Shown piece by piece: positions 1 to 9,301 of a stretch of 57,224 nucleotides of DNA. The notes under the pieces are model-generated. The model saw only the letters and a program-made list of their open reading frames with translations. It searched no databases and was not told the DNA's origin. The stretch's first letter is position 1; every line of letters begins with the position of its first letter. The translations under genes were made by a program, and so were the position numbers. The stretch comes from Balneolales bacterium. GTDB taxonomy: Bacteria; Bacteroidota; Rhodothermia; Balneolales; Natronogracilivirgulaceae. Location of the stretch: assembly GCA_007134845.1 (NCBI GenBank), contig SLKA01000076.1, forward strand, positions 1-57,224. The letters run 5' to 3'.

Positions 1-271
1 AGCCGGAATCCCAGGCACCGTCGAGTGCCATATCCGGACTCAGATTCACCATCCCAAACGGCCTGCTTGCCGAACTGAAGAAAAACCAGCGGGAGTGGGC
101 GCTGTCGATCAGCGGATAGACTTTTTGAACGGGAGACATCTCCTGACTCACCTCATTTTTAGTCGATGACTGATCCTTATTTGCAACTATGTAATTACCC
201 GACAATTCCGTTTCTGCGAAAAGGAGATTGGACGAAAAAAGAATCAACGGAAAAAAAAACAGTTTAAGCAT
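1..271 (-). CDS. GH92 family glycosidase, N-terminal part only (runs off the left edge)
   Basis: Only the first 90 codons lie in the window, from an ATG at 271 down to base 1. A hydrophobic signal peptide (MLKLFFFPLILFSSNLLFA) is followed by a short linker and the GH92 N-terminal motif SRWFFFSSASRPFGMVNLSP. That motif is nearly identical to the one in the complete GH92 gene at 5251-7659, so the two are paralogues. GH92 enzymes are calcium-dependent exo-alpha-mannosidases. Unlike its paralogue, this copy has no lipobox in the signal peptide, so it may be periplasmic rather than lipid-anchored. It is the last visible member of the minus-strand polysaccharide locus, 114 bases after the sulfatase at 386-1801. 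The family call is firm; the specificity cannot be judged from this fragment. Confidence 0.85.
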   Translation of the reverse strand, partial: MLKLFFFPLILFSSNLLFAETELSGNYIVANKDQSSTKNEVSQEMSPVQKVYPLIDSAHSRWFFFSSASRPFGMVNLSPDMALDGAWDSG

Positions 272-385
272 GATTATGAAAGCGATTTTATTAGCAGATG
301 AGTAATGTTCCAGGTCATTAGTGAATGTATGTTGAATGACATCCGGAGTCTTTTATACCTGTTGAATGGGTGATGTCCATCTCCA

Positions 386-1801
386 TCAGGGTTTATCGGA
401 TTCGATGGGTACACCATCAAAGAAATCATGCGTTTCAAGAATCCACTGGCGCAGAATCTTTCGGTATTCGTGCAAGACCTGACGATATTCGGGTCGGACG
501 GCCAGGTTCAGGGTCTCTCCGGGGTCGTCGAGCATATCGAAGAGCTGCTCCCGGTAATCACCTTTATCATAGACGATATATTTGTACTGAGGCGTTCTGA
601 GCATACGGCCCGAGACACCGTGATTCCCGTCACTGAAACTTCCGAAAGTTGTTTCGGCCACTACGAAGAGATGTACCGCCTCACTTTCGGGATCTTCGAC
701 CAGGGGCCGCACACTGCGACCATGCAATTCCTCAGGGATCCCGGCTTCAGCATAATCTGAAACCGTTGGCATCAGATCCAATATGGCCGAAACCACATTG
801 ACCCGATCTATCCGACTGGCTATACCGCTGCCACCGGGTGGTTTCACGATAAACGGCACATTTACAGAAGCCTCATACAGGATTTGTTTCTGGTTCCATC
901 TGTGAGCGGCGCTGCCTTCTCCGTGATCGCTCAGGTAGATAATGAGCATATCATCGTACAGATTTTCTTCACGCAAACCATCCAGCAAGGCACCAATATG
1001 CTCATCCATTTGTTCGACAAGCCTGCCGTATGCCCAAAGATACTCACGCCAGGCACGCTCATCGGCATTGACGAGTGTATAGATACTCAGATGCGCCGGA
1101 ACCACAATTTCACGTATGGCGGTTGGTTCGTGCGCAGGTATTTCGAAATTATCCGGCAATGGTGGCAAGTAATCTTCGTGAGGAATACGTTCAAGTTCGC
1201 CCTGGGGTATTATCTCATCAGGATTGTTCCCAATTTTGCGAGCATATTGGGAAATATCATGAGACCGATGGTAGTTCGTGAGAAGAAAGAAGGGACGTTC
1301 ACGATCCTGTTTTATGAATTCCAGACTTTCTCGTGTAGATCTGGCATCATCATGATTGAAAACCATAAAGGTGTCCAGGCCCCGATCTGCGGTCGGGCGC
1401 AAGTGCGATTTACCTATCCATGCCGTTTCATAACCTGCATTTTTAAGGTGTTCACCCAATGCAGGACTCACAAAGAAACTGTCAACTGCTCCATTATAAT
1501 TCATACCCAATTCACTGGGCATGCGACCGGTCATCATGCTCACCCGTGCGGGCATGCAAACCGGGTTGGTGGTATATGCATTGGTGAACATCACACCATC
1601 ATCAGCCAGTCGGTCAAGATGCGGTGTTTGGATAAAATCCGCTCCCGCACTGCTCATTGCCCAGGCCGAATGCTGGTCAGAGAAAATCACCAGAATATTG
1701 GGCTGCCGGCTCTCGTGTTTATCTTGCGGACGGGCCGTCCTGACATTTATCAAGCTGATGCAGAGAACAAGCGCGAGAATGCCGATGCTTTTTTTTATCA
1801 T
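386..1801 (-). CDS. type I sulfatase (family S1), secreted
   Basis: A 471-residue formylglycine-dependent sulfatase that hydrolyses sulfate esters on a glycan. After an N-terminal signal peptide (about residues 1-25), the metal-binding start of the fold reads PNILVIFSDQHSAW. The maturation site is N-P-V-C-M-P-A-R with the catalytic cysteine at about residue 82, in the C-x-P-x-R form that needs a formylglycine-generating enzyme. A second conserved block, L-S-D-H-G-E-G, lies in the C-terminal half. No maturation enzyme is encoded in the window. The gene follows the sulfatase at 1808-3412 with only 6 bases between them, so the two are probably co-transcribed. The S1 subfamily, and so the position of the sulfate removed, cannot be assigned by eye. 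Confidence 0.93.
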   Translation of the reverse strand: MIKKSIGILALVLCISLINVRTARPQDKHESRQPNILVIFSDQHSAWAMSSAGADFIQTPHLDRLADDGVMFTNAYTTNPVCMPARVSMMTGRMPSELGMNYNGAVDSFFVSPALGEHLKNAGYETAWIGKSHLRPTADRGLDTFMVFNHDDARSTRESLEFIKQDRERPFFLLTNYHRSHDISQYARKIGNNPDEIIPQGELERIPHEDYLPPLPDNFEIPAHEPTAIREIVVPAHLSIYTLVNADERAWREYLWAYGRLVEQMDEHIGALLDGLREENLYDDMLIIYLSDHGEGSAAHRWNQKQILYEASVNVPFIVKPPGGSGIASRIDRVNVVSAILDLMPTVSDYAEAGIPEELHGRSVRPLVEDPESEAVHLFVVAETTFGSFSDGNHGVSGRMLRTPQYKYIVYDKGDYREQLFDMLDDPGETLNLAVRPEYRQVLHEYRKILRQWILETHDFFDGVPIESDKP

Positions 1802-1807
1802 TTTCTT

Positions 1808-3412
1808 TTACTTTTTATAAACAACCCTTTCTGTTTCATCAATAAGCCCTTCGAGTTTCCTTTTCAAGGCTTGCACCCTGTCCGGATAGGCCAGATACAC
1901 ATTTTCGGATTCCAGGCTGTCTGATGCTATCCTGTAAAGCTGACCCTGAGCTCCACCGGTTTCTGCTTCTTCAAAATAGGGGTATGTAAATCCTCCGGAA
2001 CCCAGGCCTTCGATATACTTCCAACCATCGATGCGAATACTGTACATATCCCTTGAAGAATTGTGAATCATGGATTGGCGAGTCGGCTTTTCTGTCTCAC
2101 CGTTCAGCACATGCAGAAAGCTGAAACTGTCATCACCCATGTCGTCGTCCATTTTCTGATCTGTCAACTCTGCAAAAGTGGCAAAAAAGTCGGTCAGGCT
2201 GATCAGGTGGTGATATTCTGTTGCTTTCTCGATGTGTTCCGGCCAGGTTATGATAAGAGGTATGCGATGTCCTCCATCCCAAACATCCCCTTTTTGACCG
2301 GTTCGCCCCCAATTGGAATCATGGTTGTGCAGATCAATTTCTTCCTGAGGCCAGTAGCCTCCGTTGTCACTTGCAAAAACCAGCATGGTATTATCATGAA
2401 TACTATGCTTCACAAGTGTTTGTTGTATCCGGCCAACGAAATCATCAATATCCATAACAAAATCACCGTACAAGCCAATTTCCGATTTCCCTTCAAATTG
2501 CTCCCTCGGCACCCATGGTGTATGAGGTCCTGTCAGCGGAATATACAGGAAGAAGGAATCATCAGGATTTTCCACTGCTTGTTTTTCAATGAACCGGATA
2601 CCATCCTCGATGATTTCCGGCTGTGCATTTTCAATCCTGAAGGAGCGCGACATCTCGCCAAGACGCCACCACACTCCTTTTTCCCAGTACACGGCATGCT
2701 CGTTGGAATGCTTTTTATCCCAGGAATACTCGGTATCCGGCATTCTGTCGGGATAAATTTCAGTTGTGAGGATGATATCCGGGTCGATCACCTTATGATC
2801 TCTGAGAAACATGTAGGGAGGAATATCCAGAGAAGCCGGGAGTATAAACGAATAGTCAAACCCGTAGTCGTTGGGACCATTGTCAACTTCAAGGGAGTAA
2901 TCAACATTGGAATAACCCGAGATTTCATCGAGTTCGGCTTTTGCACCATCTTTTGTCTGCCAGCCCAGACCAAGATGCCATTTTCCAGTGACCGCGGTTG
3001 TGTATCCGACCTTTTTCAGCAGTGAAGCTATGGTCTCCTTCTCCGGCTCGATGACCGGTTCATTAAACCCCCATACGCCACGGGCCGCTGCGCTTGTTCT
3101 GTAGGCATACCGCCCGGTCAGCAGGCCATACCGGGAAGGGGTGCATACCGAAGCACTGGCATGAGCACTTGAAAAAGTAAGTCCGTTTTGTACCATGTTG
3201 TCAAGTGCCGGTGTATGAATTCGTCCTTCAGGATTCAGAGCCCCTACATCTCCATAACCCATATCATCTGCAAATATGAATATTATATTGGGCTTCTGAT
3301 GATCTATTTCATCCAGAGTTGGAGTGCATGATGCAATGAAGACGGATGTGACGCAAGCCATTTTGGCCACTGACATTACTTTTGGGTTTGGTGTTACTCC
3401 GATATGTGCCAT
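1808..3412 (-). CDS. type I arylsulfatase-like sulfatase (family S1), lipoprotein
   Basis: A 534-residue arylsulfatase-A-type sulfatase. The sequence PNIIFIFADDMGYGDVG carries the metal-binding Asp pair. The maturation motif is S-V-C-T-P-S-R, followed by YGLLTGRYAYR. Further typical blocks are TGKWHLGLGW, GPHTPW and ASDNGGYW. The N-terminus ends in a lipobox (V-F-I-A-S-C), so it is a probable lipoprotein. An internal ATG at 3376 would give a shorter, more usual lipoprotein signal and may be the real start. It lies 6 bases upstream of the next sulfatase and 98 bases after the toroid-like gene. Its likely role is desulfation of oligosaccharides from the polysaccharide this locus targets. Confidence 0.92.
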   Translation of the reverse strand: MAHIGVTPNPKVMSVAKMACVTSVFIASCTPTLDEIDHQKPNIIFIFADDMGYGDVGALNPEGRIHTPALDNMVQNGLTFSSAHASASVCTPSRYGLLTGRYAYRTSAAARGVWGFNEPVIEPEKETIASLLKKVGYTTAVTGKWHLGLGWQTKDGAKAELDEISGYSNVDYSLEVDNGPNDYGFDYSFILPASLDIPPYMFLRDHKVIDPDIILTTEIYPDRMPDTEYSWDKKHSNEHAVYWEKGVWWRLGEMSRSFRIENAQPEIIEDGIRFIEKQAVENPDDSFFLYIPLTGPHTPWVPREQFEGKSEIGLYGDFVMDIDDFVGRIQQTLVKHSIHDNTMLVFASDNGGYWPQEEIDLHNHDSNWGRTGQKGDVWDGGHRIPLIITWPEHIEKATEYHHLISLTDFFATFAELTDQKMDDDMGDDSFSFLHVLNGETEKPTRQSMIHNSSRDMYSIRIDGWKYIEGLGSGGFTYPYFEEAETGGAQGQLYRIASDSLESENVYLAYPDRVQALKRKLEGLIDETERVVYKK

Positions 3413-3510
3413 GATTTTTTTGGGGTTAATCGATTCGGAAGATAAAAATCCTGATCAAATCGGATTATTATCATCAGGTTTTCTCACGCTTGTCATTTTG
3501 AAAATGCTCT

Positions 3511-5199
3511 TCACTGATTCTGATATAAAGTGAATGCCGCCCAGGTTTCGAATTTCCTGTTTACCATCTGGTTGTTTATGGAAGTAATTACCCACAAATT
3601 CCTGGGAGCCGTTGCATTAAACGCAATGCGCGTTCCATTGCGATGGACAAATTTTCCATCCAGAAGCTTTGTTTCGGGATTGTCGGCAATCACATCTTTT
3701 AGTTTTTCTTCGGCATCGGCTACTTCTCCGTCGATAATTGCCATTATGCCAAGATCCGGGGTCGAAAAAGCTGCCAGTAACAGTTCCGTGGATAATTCGA
3801 ATACACTCCAGTTCTCATGTACATGCAACGGGTTTTTCCCCGCGGGAATCCGCACGGGTCCGGCTGCCACGGCAAAACGATCATGCACTCCGGTGTTATT
3901 CCAATTCATAAAATCCTCTCCCGGGCCCATCATATGGAAGACTTCGGACAGCTTGCTTTTATGATCGTCCGAAAACAGAATAATGGGACGCGGCAGTATC
4001 AGGGAACGTCTTCCCTGGTTGGCCCCACCTGCGGATAACAGAAAAGAAGGATCGCCGGAATAGATTTCCGGACAGGAATTCGAACCATGACCCATTTTAA
4101 CCAGGTATGGCTCCGGCTTGGCCAATGTCCAGTCAATCACCGCATCGGCCGGCCGGTAGGGCATGATAGCTGCCCACAGTGCTATGTGCTTCCCTCTTTC
4201 CATATGAAGATCCAGATCAATGTTCAGGATATCTGCATAGAAACTCAACCATGTTTTCATGGCAGCCGTATGATAATCCCTGTTCAATTCGGTCTTCGTA
4301 TGCTTACGGTACTGCCTGCGGATAGGAGGATGACGCCGCAGGTTGAAACTTCCCAGGGCATATTGCCAGTTCATCCGGTCCAGCAGTTTCCGGGACAGAT
4401 GTTGCACCGGGCCATCAGCAAATGCTTCGAGATTAAGCAGGGCCGACAGAGTGTAACCGAGATAGGGATCAGAATTGAATTCGTAGATTCCGCAGGCAAC
4501 CATTTCCTCCAGATAGGCGGCCAGCTGATCCTCCATGCCGTTTTTCTGATTATCATAGAGCGGATCCGTCTCACCATGACGGACAAGCCATTTATTCATA
4601 AGATAGCGGGTGCCCTCTGTCATCAGAATATGGTTTTCCGTATCCTCTACGAGTCCAAAAGTTCGGGGAACTTTTGTGTTAAACCGATCTCCCTTTTCAA
4701 CGATCATCACATTCACCAAATGATCTCTTGTTTCCGGATAGAGGATATCCGGCCTGTCATCAAACTTATAGATCATGGGGATTAGCGCCATCTGCGTAAA
4801 ATCATAATCGCCATGCGGATTCAACCGCCAGGAAGATCCGGAAACGCCGTTTGGCTTCAATGACCGGATATACGCATTCACTTCACCCAACCGCGACTCC
4901 GTGATTAAACAGGCAAGCAGAATCCTGGGTGCAGTGACGATCAGTTTTTCCTGAAGGGGAGGCAATGATCTAGCACACCAGTAGTCCAGCAATTCCTGCC
5001 TGAGCGCGGAATGACCGGACGACACATAGCTTCTTTGAACCGGTACCTCCATATTTCCCGGAGGTAGCACGAGGCCATCCTGCCGGTTAGCTCCAGGATT
5101 ATAAACTCCTGACTTGATCAGAAAAATAATCAGACCAATACTCAGCACAAGCACGATTATAATGGCCGAAAACAATTTTATGATGAGTTTGGCCTTCAT
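3511..5199 (-). CDS. membrane-anchored alpha/alpha-toroid-like protein, unknown function (polysaccharide-locus enzyme candidate)
   Basis: A 562-residue protein with one N-terminal hydrophobic segment (about residues 7-29) that is probably an anchor facing the periplasm. The first 370 residues look mostly helical and hold the motif E-N-H-I-L-M. A C-terminal part rich in beta strands contains SAGGANQGRRSLILPRP. This layout (helical toroid followed by beta-sheet domain) resembles polysaccharide lyases and related toroid hydrolases, but I do not recognise a named family. It sits between the GH92 gene and two sulfatases, so a role in glycan cleavage is likely by context. It could instead be a carbohydrate-binding or non-catalytic protein. 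Confidence 0.75.
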   Translation of the reverse strand: MKAKLIIKLFSAIIIVLVLSIGLIIFLIKSGVYNPGANRQDGLVLPPGNMEVPVQRSYVSSGHSALRQELLDYWCARSLPPLQEKLIVTAPRILLACLITESRLGEVNAYIRSLKPNGVSGSSWRLNPHGDYDFTQMALIPMIYKFDDRPDILYPETRDHLVNVMIVEKGDRFNTKVPRTFGLVEDTENHILMTEGTRYLMNKWLVRHGETDPLYDNQKNGMEDQLAAYLEEMVACGIYEFNSDPYLGYTLSALLNLEAFADGPVQHLSRKLLDRMNWQYALGSFNLRRHPPIRRQYRKHTKTELNRDYHTAAMKTWLSFYADILNIDLDLHMERGKHIALWAAIMPYRPADAVIDWTLAKPEPYLVKMGHGSNSCPEIYSGDPSFLLSAGGANQGRRSLILPRPIILFSDDHKSKLSEVFHMMGPGEDFMNWNNTGVHDRFAVAAGPVRIPAGKNPLHVHENWSVFELSTELLLAAFSTPDLGIMAIIDGEVADAEEKLKDVIADNPETKLLDGKFVHRNGTRIAFNATAPRNLWVITSINNQMVNRKFETWAAFTLYQNQ

Positions 5200-5250
5200 C
5201 TTTTAATACCTCGTATCGTAATGCTTGTGCATGCCCGGTTCATTAGATCC

Positions 5251-7659
5251 TCATGGAGAAGGTGACAGTCCCCAGGATTTATTTGGTGTCGAATCCATGA
5301 CCAGTTTCAAAACACTGCCGTTTACCACATGGTCATGGGAAATAAAAGGCGAGTCCAGAGGCCGTCCATTCAACTCAGCCGATTGGATATAATAACTCTC
5401 AGGTGAATTCCCTGTTGTCTCAATTACAAAGGTTTCACCGGGATAATACCCGGGATTCAGATGGATTGTAATCCTGTCAAAAATCGGACTGGCAACTTCG
5501 TAAAGTGGTTCAATGGCCGATCCGCCGTTTGTAGAAAACAAACCGATTTTCATCAGCACGGCAAGGGCTCCCATCAACCCCTGGTCTTCATCGCCCCCAT
5601 ATCCATCATCCGGCGAAATACCTGCGTATTCTGTGTTAATCACCTGCCTGGTCCAGTATTGCGTGAGCCAGGGAGCACCTGAGTAGTTAAAGAGAAATGC
5701 CATCTGCATGCAAGGCTGATTGCCGTAATTGATATAGTTCCGCCGGCGGATATCCCTCAGCTCATTATCCTCCGTTCTTTGCGTTACAAAATCATGTTCT
5801 CTGCCATATTCAAAAGACTGATTGAGCTTTTCATTAAAGGCTTGCTCTCCACCCATGAGGTCTGCCAAACTCGGCACATCATGAGGTACCCACCAGGTGT
5901 AATGGGCGGCATTCCCTTCAATCCAACCATTTCCATACTCAAGAACATCGAAGGGCTCTCTCCATTGTCCGTCATGATCCCTGACCCACATCCAGCCTTC
6001 TTCCTCGTACCAAATATTTCTATAGTTTTGCGACCTATCAGAGAACATTTCATAATCCTCCTGCTTGCCCAGTGATTTTGCCATTTGCGCCAGAGCCCAG
6101 TCCTGATACGAGTACTCAAGCGTTTGGCCGGGGCCATCCTGATGAAATCCATAGCGCGTATCACTTAGGGGATGAGGGATATATCCCCGCTCCATGTAAT
6201 ACTCAATGCCACCTCCTTTAAAAGTGTCATGCTCATATCCGGCCTTGCTCATCAGTCCGCCGGGAAAATGGTTTTTACGCAATCCTTCATAAGCTTTTTC
6301 CACATCGAAGCCGCGGATTCCTTTCATCCAGGCACTTACAATAAATGGAGTGGTTGAGGCACCTGTCATGACATAGGTATAATTTCCGCCCGAAGGGCCC
6401 CGCGGAATCAAACCTCCGTCGTCATACATCATAAGCATGGAGTTGACAAAGTCCTCGGTGACTTCAGGATAGACCAGGTGCCAAAGTGTGTTCAACGACC
6501 ACTGCGCCCCCCAGAAAGAATCGGAACTATGATGGTTGAACAGGGGCCGGCCATGCCCATCCAGGGGAATTTGGCCTGTCCTTCGCTCATCGCCGGTCAT
6601 GTCGAGGTATTTTCCGTTCACGTCGTTCACAATCCTTCTGCCCTGCAATGCTTTCCACAAGTCAGTATAAAACCTTCGCTGTTCCACCTCTGTGCCGCCT
6701 TCCACTTCAATGCGGCCAAGCCACCGGTTCCAATCGTTGTGTGACTCCACAATCACCTGATCAAAATTCCAGTGTGCCAGTTCTGTTTGCTGATTGAGTC
6801 TGGCCTGGTCGGTACTCACATATGATATCGCCACTTTCATGAGGCGTTCTTCATTGGCAGATGTCGGGAAGCTCACATAAGCCCCGATGGCCGCGCCTTC
6901 CATGACATCACTCACCTCGACAAGCTTGCCGTCCTGCCACCCGGCGAATGTCTCAAAAGGCTTGTCGAATTGTGCGATAAAAAAGACCTTTACGGGCTTG
7001 GGTCTCCTGAGCGTCCCCTCCATAATGACATACCCTTCCAGTTCGGAATCACTCACCATTTTTACATATCCTCTTTCGGAACCTGATGGCCCAAGAATAG
7101 TGGAAAAATCGAAAAGTATGTGACTGACTTCAGATTCCGGGAAAGTGTACCGGTGAAATCCAACCCGGGTGGTTGACGTCAATTCAGCATTAATCTCATA
7201 ATCATCCAGATACACCTGATGAAAACCCGGGCGCACCATTTCATTATCATGGCTGAAACGTGATCCATACTGGTCAGAGCCAAGATGGCCTTTAAACTCA
7301 CCGGTAGTCGGAAGCACAGGAATACCGGACAATTGCCAGGCATGGATATGACTGAAAAAGTGAATGGTATTTTTATGATACCGGTAGCCGGAGCGCCAGG
7401 TACCTTCCTTCTGCGTATCGGGACTCAGATTCACCATACCAAACGGACGGCTGGCCGAGCTGAAATAAAACCAGCGCGAATCGGCAGTACCAAGCAGGGG
7501 TTCCACAAGATCGACAGGGGAGAAAGCCTGCGACATTGTGATATTTGAGTCCTTTTCTGTATCACTGCATGATGAGAGTAGTAATAACAGTGGTAAAACC
7601 AGGAATTTGATGGGTATTGTTGAGAACCGAACATTACTTTGATAAAAATCCATCTTCAT
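5251..7659 (-). CDS. GH92 family alpha-mannosidase-like glycosidase, lipoprotein
   Basis: An 802-residue exo-acting glycosidase of family GH92, whose known members remove terminal alpha-mannose with calcium. The lipobox L-L-S-S-C puts the lipidated cysteine at about residue 31. The N-terminal beta domain begins VEPLLGTADSRW and continues ASRPFGMVNLSP. The helical catalytic domain contains a GH92-typical block, GYGGDEDQGLMGAL, near residue 690. Length is usual for the family. It belongs to the minus-strand polysaccharide locus, 152 bases after the sulfatase at 7812 and 51 bases before the toroid-like gene. A paralogue begins at 271. Two GH92 genes beside four sulfatases suggest the glycan contains alpha-mannose, although exact linkage cannot be read from sequence. 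Confidence 0.93.
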   Translation of the reverse strand: MKMDFYQSNVRFSTIPIKFLVLPLLLLLSSCSDTEKDSNITMSQAFSPVDLVEPLLGTADSRWFYFSSASRPFGMVNLSPDTQKEGTWRSGYRYHKNTIHFFSHIHAWQLSGIPVLPTTGEFKGHLGSDQYGSRFSHDNEMVRPGFHQVYLDDYEINAELTSTTRVGFHRYTFPESEVSHILFDFSTILGPSGSERGYVKMVSDSELEGYVIMEGTLRRPKPVKVFFIAQFDKPFETFAGWQDGKLVEVSDVMEGAAIGAYVSFPTSANEERLMKVAISYVSTDQARLNQQTELAHWNFDQVIVESHNDWNRWLGRIEVEGGTEVEQRRFYTDLWKALQGRRIVNDVNGKYLDMTGDERRTGQIPLDGHGRPLFNHHSSDSFWGAQWSLNTLWHLVYPEVTEDFVNSMLMMYDDGGLIPRGPSGGNYTYVMTGASTTPFIVSAWMKGIRGFDVEKAYEGLRKNHFPGGLMSKAGYEHDTFKGGGIEYYMERGYIPHPLSDTRYGFHQDGPGQTLEYSYQDWALAQMAKSLGKQEDYEMFSDRSQNYRNIWYEEEGWMWVRDHDGQWREPFDVLEYGNGWIEGNAAHYTWWVPHDVPSLADLMGGEQAFNEKLNQSFEYGREHDFVTQRTEDNELRDIRRRNYINYGNQPCMQMAFLFNYSGAPWLTQYWTRQVINTEYAGISPDDGYGGDEDQGLMGALAVLMKIGLFSTNGGSAIEPLYEVASPIFDRITIHLNPGYYPGETFVIETTGNSPESYYIQSAELNGRPLDSPFISHDHVVNGSVLKLVMDSTPNKSWGLSPSP

Positions 7660-7811
7660 GTCTTTATTGTTATCAATACGATTAAGTAAACTCTACATTA
7701 CATAAACTCTTCCAATTTCATAACGATTATCCGCCATAGCGGCAACCTGTCACACAAGAGCAAAATTTAAATCACTACAGATACTTCATCTGTTTTTCTA
7801 CCTATTCATAA

Positions 7812-9254
7812 TTACCGGGCTTGTCCGATCAATTTATGCAGCAAATCCGGGTTTGCCTTTTGCAGGTAATCCGTGAGTGTCTCATAGAGCTCGTTCGCTT
7901 TATCCGGGTTTGCCTGAGCGAGATCGTGACGTTCACCGAAATCTTTTTCAAGATTGTACAGCTCCATGTGCCCGGATATCCAGAATTTTATCAATTTATA
8001 ATCACCCTGTATGATAGCTGAGTGACCATAACTGTTGTGAAATCTATGAAATACGAGATGGTCATTTGTTCGTTTCACGGTTCCTTTCCCGCCTGATTTC
8101 AAGATCCCCGCAAAGCTTCCTCCATCCAGATTCACCGGCAGCGGCTGCTGATAGTCGGCCAACTCTGCCAAAGTGGGCAGGATATCCCAGCCAGCTACCG
8201 ATTCATGAGACATCGAGCCCGGTTTAATTCCGGGTCCTGTTACGATAAATGGAACCCTGATCCCTCCTTCGTACAGAGTCCACTTGCCCGCCCTGAGGGG
8301 GTCACTTCTCAAAGGGAAAGGAAAATTTTCCGGATGCTGGAGTTTTCTGGTTGCCGGCCGTACTTGTGGAATTGCTTCAACGGGTCCATTGTCAGACATA
8401 AATATGATATAGGTATTATCTTCTATACCGAGCCTTTTCACTTTATCAAGAATTATTCCAACAGAGGTATCCATATCCTCAGTCATAGCTGCCATGCCTG
8501 CATTATTGTGCTTTAGCCCCCTTGGTTTTCGCAGGTACTTGTCATAGGTCTCCTGCCGGGCCTGTATGTCGACATGTGGTGCATAGTGAGATATCTGCAA
8601 GAAAAAAGGATTGCCATCCCTTACCTGCCTTTCCATAAAATTAGTGGACCGTTCAGCCAGGGTAACCGTTCGCTTGGGATCGTTTGTAATGAAAACCATA
8701 TTCCATTTGTCGTCATCATGGATGAAGTGATTTCCGTGACGGTTGCCGGTGTCCCCGTCACTCTCATCATAACCGAGGTCCTCCGGGAAAATACCGGCCC
8801 GAAGATCCCATTTGCCGTAATGTGCCGTTCGGTAATCCGAATTTGCCGATTTCAGGACCATGGGAATGGACAGGATGTCGTTACCCAACCTCGGATCATA
8901 ATTTTCTTTAAAACTGTCATCGCCAAGCCGTGCCGGTGTTTTTCCGTACTGAATGCTTCTTCGGGTTGGGGAGCAAATGGCAGCCGGCGCGTAGCCTTGA
9001 GTAAAACTGATACCCTCCTGAATGAGCCGGTCGATATTCGGTGTTTCAAAAAAATCACTTTTTGACTCCGGATTACGGGCATCCACCCCAAGTGAGGTAT
9101 GGCTCCAGCCCTGATCATCCGTGAGGATAAAAATGAAGTTAGGCGAATCGTTTTGAGCATGGCCGATACCGGGTAAAATTGAATTACCCAATAGCATCAT
9201 ACCGGTCACGGATAATGCTTTTTTAAATCCTTTGGCTTTTTTAAAAATGTTCAT
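7812..9254 (-). CDS. type I sulfatase (family S1), secreted
   Basis: A 480-residue sulfatase with a cleavable signal peptide ending near residue 33 (G-I-G-H-A-Q). The N-terminal metal site is FIFILTDDQGW and the maturation site is A-I-C-S-P-T-R-R with the cysteine at residue 94. Later conserved blocks are HYGKWDL, ISHYAPHVDIQ and FMSDNGPVEA. The general look is of arylsulfatase-A-like S1 enzymes from marine bacteria. It lies 47 bases after the sulfatase at 9302 and 152 bases before the GH92 gene. That longer gap could hold a promoter or a weak processing site; I see no convincing hairpin with a T-run in it. The sulfate position removed is not predictable here. Confidence 0.92.
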   Translation of the reverse strand: MNIFKKAKGFKKALSVTGMMLLGNSILPGIGHAQNDSPNFIFILTDDQGWSHTSLGVDARNPESKSDFFETPNIDRLIQEGISFTQGYAPAAICSPTRRSIQYGKTPARLGDDSFKENYDPRLGNDILSIPMVLKSANSDYRTAHYGKWDLRAGIFPEDLGYDESDGDTGNRHGNHFIHDDDKWNMVFITNDPKRTVTLAERSTNFMERQVRDGNPFFLQISHYAPHVDIQARQETYDKYLRKPRGLKHNNAGMAAMTEDMDTSVGIILDKVKRLGIEDNTYIIFMSDNGPVEAIPQVRPATRKLQHPENFPFPLRSDPLRAGKWTLYEGGIRVPFIVTGPGIKPGSMSHESVAGWDILPTLAELADYQQPLPVNLDGGSFAGILKSGGKGTVKRTNDHLVFHRFHNSYGHSAIIQGDYKLIKFWISGHMELYNLEKDFGERHDLAQANPDKANELYETLTDYLQKANPDLLHKLIGQAR

Positions 9255-9301
9255 GGTACTTTTTTTGTACGGTTAATTTACAGGGTCGGACTACGGCCAC
9301 C

